Shown here: one piece after another, positions 1-6,273 of the stretch
Position numbering within the stretch: the stretch's first letter is position 1
Layout: each line of letters opens with the position of its first letter
Assembly: GCA_015660155.1 (NCBI GenBank)
Contig: DQLO01000048.1
Span: forward strand, 1-6,273
Origin: Verrucomicrobiota bacterium
GTDB lineage: Bacteria; Verrucomicrobiota; Verrucomicrobiia; Limisphaerales; UBA1100
Length of the DNA: 6,273 nt
Reading direction: 5' to 3'
Position numbers and translations under genes: made by a program
The notes under the pieces: model-generated
Database searches by the model: none
What the model was told of the DNA's origin: nothing
Seen by the model: only the letters and a program-made list of their open reading frames with translations

Positions 1-79
1 GAATTTCATAAACAAGGGTGTTGTGAAAGGCGAGTTTAATGGTTTTTACGAGTAATTGAAAACGGAAACAAAGGAATTT

Positions 80-96
80 GCAGAATGCAATTCTGC
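80..96. repeat. perfect 7-bp inverted repeat with 3-base loop
   Basis: The arms are GCAGAAT (80-86) and ATTCTGC (90-96), separated by GCA. They are exactly complementary, and one further T-G wobble can close the base. No T-run follows, so it is not a standard intrinsic terminator. It lies about 145 bases before the start of the Tat-exported gene, in a position where an operator or a 5' leader hairpin could sit. No regulator binding there can be identified from the sequence. Confidence 0.35.
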
Positions 97-230
97 GCTA
101 CAAATTCACCACTCGAATTCTTCCAACTTTTTTGTGGCGCGGTTTCCACATCGGTGTACACTTTTCAGCATGAAACCAAGGACTGGCCGGCCGCTGGGCT
201 GGGCTGGTGCCGCCATCGCAACACCCCTAA

Positions 231-235
231 AAGGA
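231..235 (+). promoter_or_regulatory. ribosome binding site fixing the start at 242
   Basis: AAGGA lies 6 bases before the ATG at 242, a standard Shine-Dalgarno spacing. Together with the Tat signal that begins exactly at this ATG, it selects 242 over the longer open frame that begins at 56. Confidence 0.7.
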
Positions 236-241
236 AAAATC

Positions 242-1789
242 ATGAACACCCACTCCCGCCGCGAATTTCTCTCTGACGTTGGCCAAGGCATGCTCGTCGC
301 CAGCCTCGGCGCCACGCTGGCCAGCGACATCGGCGTGTCCACCGCCATGGCCGCTGAGGACTCCCCGCGTTTGTCGTTTGGAAAACTTGAGCCGCTGGTG
401 AACTTGATGCAGACCACGCCGACCGCGAAGTTTTTGCCGGAGATGATTCGCGAACTGAATTCCGGCACACCGCTGCGCAAGCTCGTGGCCGCCGGTGCGC
501 TGGCCAATGCGCGTACGTTTGGCGGTGAAAATTATCACGGCTTCCACACTTTCATGGCGCTGGCGCCAGCGTTTGATATGTCCAAGGAAATGCCCAAGGG
601 ACAGGAGGCATTGCCGGTTTTGAAAGTGCTCTATCGCAATTCGTTTTATACGGAAAAGAACGGCCTCCACGCAAAGGATGTGCTCAAGCCGTTGAAGGCA
701 TCGAAGTTGTCCAAGGACGCCAAGGCGGCGCAGGAGTTGCGCGACGCCACGAATTCGGGCGACAAGGCGAAGGCCGAGCAACTGCTCGCCGTGCTCGCCG
801 GGCAGTCGTTGGAGACGGCGCTTAACGGCGTGCTGCATCACGTGGAGGACAACCATAACGTCCACACCGTCGTGATGCCGTGGCGCGCGTACGACGTGCT
901 GGAGCTGACCGGCAAGGAGCACGCGCTCACATTGCTGCGGCAATCCATCCGCCAATGCGCGGGGCGCAAAGCACGGCCGTCGTTGATGCCGTCGTTGTTC
1001 GAAAAATATAAATTGCTCAGTCGCTCAGTCGGCAAACGCAAGGCGGACGATGCGTGGGTGGAAAAATTCGCGCTCAACTTGCTGACGCTAAACGGCCCCC
1101 AAGCCAGCGAGGCCGCGGCGGCGGCGTTGGCGGAAGGCTTCCTGCCCGAGCACGTGGGCGAAGCCATTTCGCTTGCGGCCAATCAACTCATCCTGCGGCA
1201 GGTGAAGGTTTGGAAAGGCAACTATTACGGCCGCCGCACTCACGGCGATTCGACGGGCGTCCACGCTAGCGATATGGTAAACGCATGGCGCAACATCGCC
1301 CGCGTGAGCAGTCACCGTCACGCGATGGCCGGCATCATATTGGCCGCCGGCAACGTGGCCCAAAGCCACAGTAAAGACGGTCACAAGCCCCAGCCCTTCC
1401 CCGAGCCCGCGCAACTCGAACGCGTCAAAGCGACCACGCCCAAGGCGTTGCTCGCCGAGCTGGATGGCGCCATCCGCGAGAACAATCAACTCCGTGCCTG
1501 CGCGCTCACTCATCGCTACGGCGAACTGGGCCATCCGCAACGCGCGTTGCTCGACGTGCTGATTCAATTCGGCACCAGCGAGGGGGGGCGGTTGCACGCG
1601 GAGAAATATTACCGAACCGCCAACGAGGAATTCGTCACCACTCGCGCCGCTTTTCGCTGGCGGCAGATGGTGTCGCTCGCGCGCGTCACCGCCAGTTGCT
1701 ACGGCTTCACCGTCGATGACAAGCGCGGCAAGGGCAGCGGCCACCGCGCGCCGGGCTACGAGGAGGCGAAGCGGTTGTTGAAAGTTTAG
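242..1789 (+). CDS. Tat-exported histidine-rich protein of unknown function
   Basis: The 515-residue product begins with a twin-arginine signal: SRREFL at residues 5-10, a hydrophobic stretch to about residue 37, and a plausible cleavage site at AMA (35-37). It is therefore probably exported folded to the periplasm, which often means a cofactor is inserted first. The rest looks alpha-helical, with no membrane segments. Histidines cluster in motifs: NYHGFH (98-102), HHVEDNHNVH (199-208), THGDSTGVHASD (333-344), HRH (358-360) and a single one in THRYGELGH (423-431). This pattern suggests a metal- or heme-binding all-helical protein. The GVH-x-x-x-x-x-NA segment faintly recalls questin-oxidase-like proteins, but that is a weak guess from memory. 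I recall similar uncharacterised Tat-signal proteins from planctomycetes and verrucomicrobia. The frame is intact, including through a 7-G run at 1582-1588. It appears to be a single-gene unit, ending 21 bases before the convergent transporter's stop. Confidence 0.85.
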   Translation: MNTHSRREFLSDVGQGMLVASLGATLASDIGVSTAMAAEDSPRLSFGKLEPLVNLMQTTPTAKFLPEMIRELNSGTPLRKLVAAGALANARTFGGENYHGFHTFMALAPAFDMSKEMPKGQEALPVLKVLYRNSFYTEKNGLHAKDVLKPLKASKLSKDAKAAQELRDATNSGDKAKAEQLLAVLAGQSLETALNGVLHHVEDNHNVHTVVMPWRAYDVLELTGKEHALTLLRQSIRQCAGRKARPSLMPSLFEKYKLLSRSVGKRKADDAWVEKFALNLLTLNGPQASEAAAAALAEGFLPEHVGEAISLAANQLILRQVKVWKGNYYGRRTHGDSTGVHASDMVNAWRNIARVSSHRHAMAGIILAAGNVAQSHSKDGHKPQPFPEPAQLERVKATTPKALLAELDGAIRENNQLRACALTHRYGELGHPQRALLDVLIQFGTSEGGRLHAEKYYRTANEEFVTTRAAFRWRQMVSLARVTASCYGFTVDDKRGKGSGHRAPGYEEAKRLLKV

Positions 1790-1810
1790 CTGCTGAAGAT
1801 GGCGAGGCCG

Positions 1811-1842
1811 TCATTGTGCATGATAAATATAATGCGCAATGA
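1811..1842. terminator. stem-loop at the convergent gene ends, possible terminator
   Basis: TCATTGTGCAT (1811-1821) and ATGCGCAATGA (1832-1842) form an 11-bp stem around a 10-base AT-rich loop. On plus-strand RNA the single non-Watson-Crick pair is a U-G wobble; on minus-strand RNA it becomes an A-C mismatch, so the fold favours the plus transcript. It starts 22 bases after the stop codon at 1789 and also covers the last codons and stop of the opposing transporter gene. No U-run follows on either strand, so Rho-independent termination is not assured. It may instead be a 3'-end stabilising hairpin. Confidence 0.4.
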
Positions 1843-3049
1843 CGAGCCCGAGGAAGACCACGCTGGAGGCTACGGCGACGAGGAAGCCGCGCTGCAAATT
1901 GGAGCGGTCGGCGATGCGGCCGATGAGCAGCGGGATGATTGTCCAGCCGATTGAGGCACCGGCGAAGAGCAGCCCCACCGCGCGCCCCGAAACTTCCAGC
2001 GGAACATGCCCCAGCAGGATTGCCATCAGCACGGGGAACACCGGGCCAAAGACGAACCCGCAAAACATGATCAAGCCGATGGTTTGATTGCGTTTTTTTG
2101 AGAAGACGAGGCCGAGCAATCCGGCGGTGCCGAGTACGGCCACCACGACGTGCAGCAGATGTTCGACGCCCGGCTTGGCAAAAATCGCCGTAAGCAGCCG
2201 CGAGCCAAGAAAGCACAACCAAAAACCGGACAGCGCCATTGACGCCAGCCGGTCGGACTGTTGGGCAGGCGTGTCGTCGGGAATTTGCCGCTTCACCAAC
2301 GTGGTGGCCCACGCGCCCAACGACAATTCCAGCGGCGCGTAAAAAAGCATGGTCAGGCAACAGAGCCACAGCACCGGGTCACGCAACATTTTTTGAAACG
2401 CATCGCTGCTCTCAGCGGGTGTTTCCGGTTTCTCTTCGGGAGCCGTTGTGGCGTTGGCTTCGGTGACTGGCTGGGTTTGGTTGCCATCCGCCGCGTTGTC
2501 CAAGGGGGGGCTCGGCTCCAGCGACACCAGCATGATGCACATGGCGGGGATCACGGTGACGGCCCCGAGCAAGGTTACCCCGCTGGAAAATTTCATGCGG
2601 TTCAGCAGCCACGCCATGCTTGCCGGCATCACGAAGGCCCCCACGGCGAACACGAAATCCACATAGCTCATGCCGCTCACCAGGTTTTCCGAAAAGGCAA
2701 TTTTGCCGAGCACGTTGCTGACGTTGACCATCATCGCCCAGCCGCTGCCGAGTATCAGCACCGCTACCACCGCGCCAAGATAGGTTCGAATGCGCGCCAG
2801 CAGCATGAGGCTGATTCCCACCAACACCGCCCCGGCAAACCAAATTTCTTTCGGGCCAAACTTATCGGTGAGGAAGCCGCAGAGCAGGATCACCGGCCCC
2901 ACCATGAAGCCGAAGGCCGCCACCAACCCGCCGACTTTGTCCTCGGTAATTTCCAGCCGCTCGGCCAGCGCCAGCTTCAGGCTGCCCAGCAGCGCGTAGC
3001 ACATTCCCAACATTGCCACGGCAATCAGCAGCACAGCTTTCAGTTCCAT
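1811..3049 (-). CDS. MFS transporter, sugar-permease-like
   Basis: The 412-residue inner-membrane protein has about twelve hydrophobic helices: roughly 5-27, 41-61, 69-86, 92-112, 128-148, 156-176, 224-247, 269-289, 297-316, 323-345, 355-377 and 387-407. The MFS signature between helices 2 and 3 is clear (GFLTDKFGPK, 58-67), with its weaker counterpart GRIADR at 377-382. A polar Pro/Thr/Glu-rich loop (177-221) joins the two six-helix halves. ELSLGAWATT (241-250) and FWLCFLGSRLL (276-286) resemble the fucose-permease/FHS branch, so a sugar or sugar-acid substrate with proton symport is plausible but not shown. I chose the ATG at 3049 because it places helix 1 at the N-terminus. A longer frame opens at 3145 but adds a charged, unlikely leader. 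No Shine-Dalgarno sequence precedes this ATG. The gene runs against its neighbours, tail to tail with the histidine-rich gene and head to head with the DUF3500 gene. Confidence 0.88.
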   Translation of the reverse strand: MELKAVLLIAVAMLGMCYALLGSLKLALAERLEITEDKVGGLVAAFGFMVGPVILLCGFLTDKFGPKEIWFAGAVLVGISLMLLARIRTYLGAVVAVLILGSGWAMMVNVSNVLGKIAFSENLVSGMSYVDFVFAVGAFVMPASMAWLLNRMKFSSGVTLLGAVTVIPAMCIMLVSLEPSPPLDNAADGNQTQPVTEANATTAPEEKPETPAESSDAFQKMLRDPVLWLCCLTMLFYAPLELSLGAWATTLVKRQIPDDTPAQQSDRLASMALSGFWLCFLGSRLLTAIFAKPGVEHLLHVVVAVLGTAGLLGLVFSKKRNQTIGLIMFCGFVFGPVFPVLMAILLGHVPLEVSGRAVGLLFAGASIGWTIIPLLIGRIADRSNLQRGFLVAVASSVVFLGLVIAHYIYHAQ

Positions 3050-3154
3050 CGGCGGAAGGTAGGCGAAGCGGTTCGGTTTGGCAAATCGGATTGGGTATTG
3101 CCAGCACGCTGCGGCTGCGTCATCTTCGAGGCCACACATCACCAAAGGCGCACC
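3050..3154. promoter_or_regulatory. divergent intergenic region, presumed promoters both ways
   Basis: These 105 bases separate the starts of the transporter (leftward) and the DUF3500 gene (rightward), so promoters for both probably lie here. I find no good -35/-10 pair on either strand. A weak dyad, GGCAA (3080-3084) and TTGCC (3098-3102) with a 13-base spacer, could be a regulator site but is short enough to occur by chance. AAAGG at 3144-3148 is a modest Shine-Dalgarno sequence 6 bases before the rightward ATG. Confidence 0.4.
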
Positions 3155-4192
3155 ATGAAAAACTCAACCCTCATCAATCGACGCAATTTTCTTCAAACCA
3201 CCGGCGCGGCCGCCTTGGCGGGTACGACGATGCCGGCGTTGGCCGCGCGCAAGGCTACTTCGGAGTCGCTCGTGAAAACGCTGTACGACACGCTCAACGA
3301 AAAGCAGCGCAAGGCCGTCGCGTTCCCGTGGAATTACAAAAACCACAACGGTCTGCTGCGCAAACATATCTCGAACAACTGGCTCATCACCAAGCCGTTG
3401 ATTCGCAGCAAGTTTTTTACGAATGACCAGCAGGACATTATGCGCGCCATTTGGGAGGGGCTGCTCAATCCCGAATGGGTCGACCGCTTCGACCTGCAGC
3501 TCAAGCACGACATGGGCGGTTGGGGCAAGCGACAGGCCATTGCAATTTTTGGCAAGCCGGGCTCGGGTAAGTTTGAGTTTGTGCAAAGCGGCCGGCACGG
3601 CACGTTGCGCTGCGATGGCGACTCCGCCGACCACGTCGCCTTCGCCGGCCCCATCATGTACGGCGACGAAGGCTCCAGCGGCTACTTTGAAAAGGCCGCA
3701 CATCCCGACAACGTTTTTTGGCATCAAGCGCTGGAGGCCAACAAGCTTCATGGAATGCTTGATGGGTCGCTGCGAAAACAGGCGTTGGTGAAGGAAGCGC
3801 CTGATGAAGGGGAGATTGCCTTCCGCGGACCGAAGGGTCAATTCACTGGTGCGCCCGTGGTCAACATGGCGCGCGATCAAAAGGAGCACTTGCAAAAAAT
3901 CCTACACCTCCTCCTCGAGCCCTTCCGCCAAAGCGACCAGGACGAGGCCGTCGCCGCTCTCAAGAAAAACGGCGGGCTCGATAAATGCCACCTCACGTTT
4001 TACCAGCGCGACGACCTTGGTCGCGATGGCATTTGGGAAAACTGGCGTCTCGAGGGCCCCGCCTTCGTCTGGCATTGGCGCGGCGCACCGCACGTGCACG
4101 TGTGGGTGCATGTGGCCGACACGCCGAAGGTGGAGCTGAACTCGCGCAACCGCTCCGGCTTGCTCCGCCGCAAGGGCGACACGGGCCTTTAA
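3155..4192 (+). CDS. Tat-exported DUF3500-type protein
   Basis: The 345-residue product opens with a Tat signal: NRRNFLQ (8-14), a short Ala/Gly-rich hydrophobic stretch and a likely cleavage site after PALA (27-30). The mature part resembles the DUF3500 family as I remember it, whose biochemical role I do not know. Distinctive segments are SNNWLITKP (73-81), FGKPGSGKFEFV (132-143), GRHGTLRCDGDSADH (146-160), AFRGPKGQF (222-230), NWRLEGPAFVWHWRGAPHVHVWV (split here as 296-305 and 306-318) and the closing ADTP. The conserved histidines, tryptophans and the HVHVWVHV strand suggest a mixed alpha/beta ligand- or metal-binding protein in the periplasm. GKPGSGKF looks like a nucleotide-binding P-loop but ends in Phe rather than Ser/Thr. 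The ATG at 3155 is supported by the Tat signal and a modest AAAGG. It is the first of three genes on this strand, 36 bases before the sialidase. Confidence 0.8.
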   Translation: MKNSTLINRRNFLQTTGAAALAGTTMPALAARKATSESLVKTLYDTLNEKQRKAVAFPWNYKNHNGLLRKHISNNWLITKPLIRSKFFTNDQQDIMRAIWEGLLNPEWVDRFDLQLKHDMGGWGKRQAIAIFGKPGSGKFEFVQSGRHGTLRCDGDSADHVAFAGPIMYGDEGSSGYFEKAAHPDNVFWHQALEANKLHGMLDGSLRKQALVKEAPDEGEIAFRGPKGQFTGAPVVNMARDQKEHLQKILHLLLEPFRQSDQDEAVAALKKNGGLDKCHLTFYQRDDLGRDGIWENWRLEGPAFVWHWRGAPHVHVWVHVADTPKVELNSRNRSGLLRRKGDTGL

Positions 4193-4228
4193 GCTTCCAC
4201 TTTGTTGCGGCAATGGTTAAATCGTCAT

Positions 4229-5302
4229 ATGAAACAGTTGCTCGCGTTGCTCTTGATTGTCATTTCTTCGCCAGCCGGGTTGGTTCAAACGCCGGTGTTC
4301 GTTAGCGGTAAGGATGGATATCACACGTACCGAATACCTGCCCTCATTGTGACAAAAAAGGGCACGCTGCTTGCCTTTTGCGAAGGCCGCAAAACCGGCC
4401 GCGGCGATCACGGCGATTTGGATTTACTTGTGAAACGCTCTTCCGATTTCGGCAAAACGTGGAGCCCGAGATCCATCGTGCACGAAGAAGGCGGCGCCGC
4501 GAAGATCACCATCGGTAATCCTTGTCCGGTGGTCGATCAATCCACTGGTTTCATTTGGATGAGCTTGTGCCGCGACAACAAAAAAGTTTTTATCACCCAC
4601 AGCAAAGACGACGGCCAAACGTGGTCCAAGCCAAAAGACATTTCCGACGTGGCTACCCAACCTAATTGGACGTGGGTGGCCACCGGTCCGGGCAACGGCA
4701 TCCAGCTCACTCGCGGTAAACACGCCGGCCGCCTCGTGATGCCCTGCGATCACCGGCGCGGAGGTCGTAATACTTACAACACGAACGGCCATTCCCACAG
4801 CCTCTACTCCGATGACCACGGCAAAACATGGAGAATAGGGCAGCCCACTGATCCCGGTATGAACGAATGCGCCGTGGTGGAATTGAGCGACGGGCGGTTG
4901 ATGATGAATATGCGAAGCTACCGCGGCAACAATCGCCGCGCGGTCGCCACCAGCAGAGACGGCGGCGAAACGTGGGGGCATTCCACCGATGACCCCGTGC
5001 TCGTCGAGCCCGTGTGCCAAGCCAGCTTCATTAGCTACAACCAAAACCTTCTCCTCTTTTCAAACCCCGCCAGTAAGTCGCGAATTAAAATGACCGTGCG
5101 GCTCAGCCGCGACGAAGGCAAAACGTGGCCGGTCAACCGCCTGCTGAATGCCGGCCCCGCTGCGTACTCAAACCTCGCCGTGTTGCCTGATGATTCCATC
5201 GGAATATTATACGAACGCGGTGAAAAGAGCGCGTACGAGAGGATTACCTTCTCGCGCTTCAAGCTTGAGTGGTTGGTTGAAGAAAAAAAGAAGCGCAAAT
5301 AA
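4229..5302 (+). CDS. secreted exo-alpha-sialidase (neuraminidase)
   Basis: The 357-residue product should release terminal sialic acids from glycans (EC 3.2.1.18), folding as a six-bladed propeller. Visible family marks are YRIP with Arg35; Arg54 and the likely acid/base Asp60 in GRGDHGDLDL; Glu213 in MNECAVVEL; Arg229 and Arg285 completing the likely arginine triad; and Tyr313 (AAYSNL), the expected nucleophile. Five Asp boxes are present. A short hydrophobic leader (3-18) indicates Sec export. No carbohydrate-binding module or anchor is present, so it is a single-domain enzyme of usual core size. I prefer the ATG at 4229. A TTG at 4202 would add nine residues and a more basic leader, and neither start has a clear Shine-Dalgarno sequence. 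It follows the DUF3500 gene by 36 bases and precedes uxaE by 51, so co-transcription is plausible. No sialic acid lyase or kinase is visible here. Some bacterial homologues may act on other sugars, so substrate is less certain than fold. Confidence 0.92.
   Translation: MKQLLALLLIVISSPAGLVQTPVFVSGKDGYHTYRIPALIVTKKGTLLAFCEGRKTGRGDHGDLDLLVKRSSDFGKTWSPRSIVHEEGGAAKITIGNPCPVVDQSTGFIWMSLCRDNKKVFITHSKDDGQTWSKPKDISDVATQPNWTWVATGPGNGIQLTRGKHAGRLVMPCDHRRGGRNTYNTNGHSHSLYSDDHGKTWRIGQPTDPGMNECAVVELSDGRLMMNMRSYRGNNRRAVATSRDGGETWGHSTDDPVLVEPVCQASFISYNQNLLLFSNPASKSRIKMTVRLSRDEGKTWPVNRLLNAGPAAYSNLAVLPDDSIGILYERGEKSAYERITFSRFKLEWLVEEKKKRK
4439..5128 (+). repeat. five Asp-box repeats within the sialidase
   Basis: The S-x-D-x-G-x-T-W motif occurs at residues 71-78 (SSDFGKTW, bases 4439-4462), 125-132 (SKDDGQTW, 4601-4624), 194-201 (SDDHGKTW, 4808-4831), 242-249 (SRDGGETW, 4952-4975) and 293-300 (SRDEGKTW, 5105-5128). 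These mark the turns of successive propeller blades and are structural, not catalytic. The spacing of 48 to 69 residues fits about one per blade. The DNA GGCAAAACGTGG recurs exactly in the first and last boxes. Confidence 0.9.
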
Positions 5303-5353
5303 AATAATGATCGCGCTGTATTACGTCTTCCGCTAGTTTGCTTGTTCTTCTGT

Positions 5354-6273
5354 ATGTTGACTCTTGAAAAATACACAATTGGTGTGGGTGATCGCTTTGC
5401 CCATCAGGCAAAAGCGCAATTACAAGCCTGCGTGAAACTCGCGGGAAACGGCATCGATGTGATTCCCGTTTGGAATAAATCAAATCGCGAACACAGCTTT
5501 ATTGGTTCCAAACCCCAAAGCGTTTTCGATTCCGCCCAGGCCGCCGTGGCCGCCTTGGGCTGGGAGCGGGGTTGGCACGTGGATGCCGACCACATCAATA
5601 TGGACACGGTCGACAAGTATCTCGACTGCTCCGATTTTTTCACCATCGACGTGGCGGATTCCATCGGTCAAGCGTCCGAAGGCGACGCAGTGGAGACGTT
5701 TGTGGAGAAACACCCCGAGCTGGTTGGCAGCGTGAGCATCGAGGGTATCGACGAGCCAATCGAAATCACGCGCGAGTACGTGGAGGAAGTCGCCGCAAAA
5801 TATCTCTCCGCAGTTGCGGAGGCAGCGAAAATTTATCGCCACATTGAATCGAAGAAAGACGAATTCATCGCCGAGGTTTCGATGGACGAAACCGACGCGC
5901 CACAGACGCCGCCGGAGTTGCTCATCATCCTCGCCGCGCTCGCGGATGAAGGCGTGCGGCTGCAAACCATCGCTCCGAAGTTTACTGGTCGCTTTAATAA
6001 AGGCGTCGATTACGTCGGCGACCTCGCGCAGTTCGAGAAGGAATTCAATGACGATCTCGCCGTCATCGCGCACGCGATTACGAAGTACGGATTACCCGAA
6101 AACCTCAAGCTCAGTGTGCACAGCGGCAGCGATAAGTTTTCGATTTACCCCATCATTGGCAACGCCATCCGCCGCACCGGCGCGGGCGTGCACGTGAAGA
6201 CCGCCGGCACCACGTGGCTCGAGGAACTCATCGGCCTCGCTGAGGCCGGCGGCGAAGGGCTCGCGCTGGCGCA
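5354..6273 (+). CDS. uxaE: tagaturonate epimerase UxaE, 3' end outside window
   Basis: The first 306 residues are present and the frame is still open at the right edge. The UxaE family interconverts D-tagaturonate and D-fructuronate in the cytoplasm, linking galacturonate and glucuronate breakdown; the founding example is from Thermotoga. Family-like segments are GVGDRF (10-15), VWNKSNREH (39-47), DADHIN (77-82), SMDET (176-180), APKFTGRFNKGVDYVGD (207-223), HSGSDKFSIYP (256-266) and KTAGTTWLEE (282-291). Histidines and acidic residues in these are candidates for metal and substrate binding. There is no signal peptide. The ATG at 5354 gives the N-terminus I expect for the family, LEKY...GVGDRF, although the upstream bases are pyrimidine-rich with no Shine-Dalgarno sequence. 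It lies 51 bases after the sialidase with no terminator between. I infer perhaps a third of the protein is missing. Assignment rests on remembered motifs, and a sibling sugar-acid epimerase remains possible. Confidence 0.82.
   Translation, partial: MLTLEKYTIGVGDRFAHQAKAQLQACVKLAGNGIDVIPVWNKSNREHSFIGSKPQSVFDSAQAAVAALGWERGWHVDADHINMDTVDKYLDCSDFFTIDVADSIGQASEGDAVETFVEKHPELVGSVSIEGIDEPIEITREYVEEVAAKYLSAVAEAAKIYRHIESKKDEFIAEVSMDETDAPQTPPELLIILAALADEGVRLQTIAPKFTGRFNKGVDYVGDLAQFEKEFNDDLAVIAHAITKYGLPENLKLSVHSGSDKFSIYPIIGNAIRRTGAGVHVKTAGTTWLEELIGLAEAGGEGLALA

Larger units (their letters stand above)
1..241. other. noncoding leader upstream of the first gene
   Basis: This stretch holds no convincing gene. 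A frame from a TTG at position 56 stays open into the gene at 242, but its 62 codons encode a low-complexity, mixed-composition peptide and would bury the Tat signal, so I treat it as untranslated. The region is AT-richer than the genes and contains a perfect small hairpin at 80-96 and the palindrome GTGTACAC at 154-161. A TTGTGG at 132-137 followed 17 bases later by TGTACA is the best promoter-like pair I can find, but it matches the sigma-70 consensus poorly and I do not call it. The transcription signals for the gene at 242 probably lie here. Confidence 0.5.

Noticed and set aside
56..241. 62-codon N-terminal extension of the first gene from a TTG
   Set aside because: It would place the Tat signal inside the protein, has no ribosome binding site, and reads like noncoding sequence. 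The ATG at 242 has AAGGA at the right distance.
227..955. 242-codon minus-strand open frame across the first gene
   Set aside because: A shadow frame caused by high GC. The opposite strand encodes a coherent Tat protein and this frame shows no recognisable features. The same applies to the minus-strand frame at 1088-1744.
2504..2510. Seven-G run in the transporter, and a similar run at 1582-1588, as phase-variable tracts
   Set aside because: Both frames are intact and seven bases is short for slippage-driven switching. They encode ordinary Pro-Pro and Gly-Gly pairs.
3050..3145. Upstream extension of the transporter to 3145
   Set aside because: It adds 32 charged, non-membrane residues starting from a TTG and would consume the whole divergent promoter region. 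The ATG at 3049 leads directly into the first helix.
2261..3154. Long plus-strand open frame running into the DUF3500 gene, antisense to the transporter
   Set aside because: The translation is rich in His/Gln/Arg with no domain character, and it mirrors the transporter's codons. The Tat signal at 3155 marks the real start.
3551..3574. P-loop-like GKPGSGKF in the DUF3500-type protein
   Set aside because: The position after GK is Phe rather than Ser/Thr, no Walker B context is visible, and the protein is exported, so ATP binding is unlikely.
5307..5336. Nine-codon mini-frame MIALYYVFR before uxaE, possible leader peptide
   Set aside because: It has no ribosome binding site, no codon run typical of attenuation and no alternative hairpins around it. 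Its length is expected by chance.

Overview
The window looks like chromosomal DNA of a GC-rich Gram-negative bacterium, most likely of the PVC superphylum (Verrucomicrobiota or Planctomycetota; I lean to an environmental Verrucomicrobiota). The lineage call is inference. It rests on two twin-arginine (Tat) exported proteins of little-studied families, a secreted sialidase and a hexuronate epimerase of the UxaE type close together, and Shine-Dalgarno motifs that are present for some genes and absent for others. No rRNA, tRNA, mobile element, CRISPR array or phage gene is visible.

Layout: (1) 1-241, noncoding leader with a small perfect hairpin. (2) 242-1789 (+), a Tat-exported, histidine-rich protein of unknown function. 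(3) 1811-3049 (-), a 12-helix major facilitator superfamily transporter, convergent with gene 1; a stem-loop lies across the transporter's stop codon. (4) 3050-3154, a short divergent intergenic region. (5) 3155-4192 (+), a Tat-exported DUF3500-type protein. (6) 4229-5302 (+), a secreted exo-alpha-sialidase with five Asp boxes and all expected catalytic residues. (7) 5354-6273 (+), the first 306 residues of a tagaturonate epimerase (uxaE), running off the right edge.

Genes 5 to 7 share a strand with gaps of 36 and 51 bases and could be one transcript. The general theme is acquisition and use of acidic sugars: a secreted glycosidase, a possible sugar importer and a hexuronate isomerising enzyme. 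No complete pathway is visible. The sialidase (sialic acid) and the epimerase (hexuronates) act on different acidic sugars, so a joint role is only a hypothesis. The least understood parts are the two Tat-exported proteins. I see no convincing new defence, mobile or RNA-based system.
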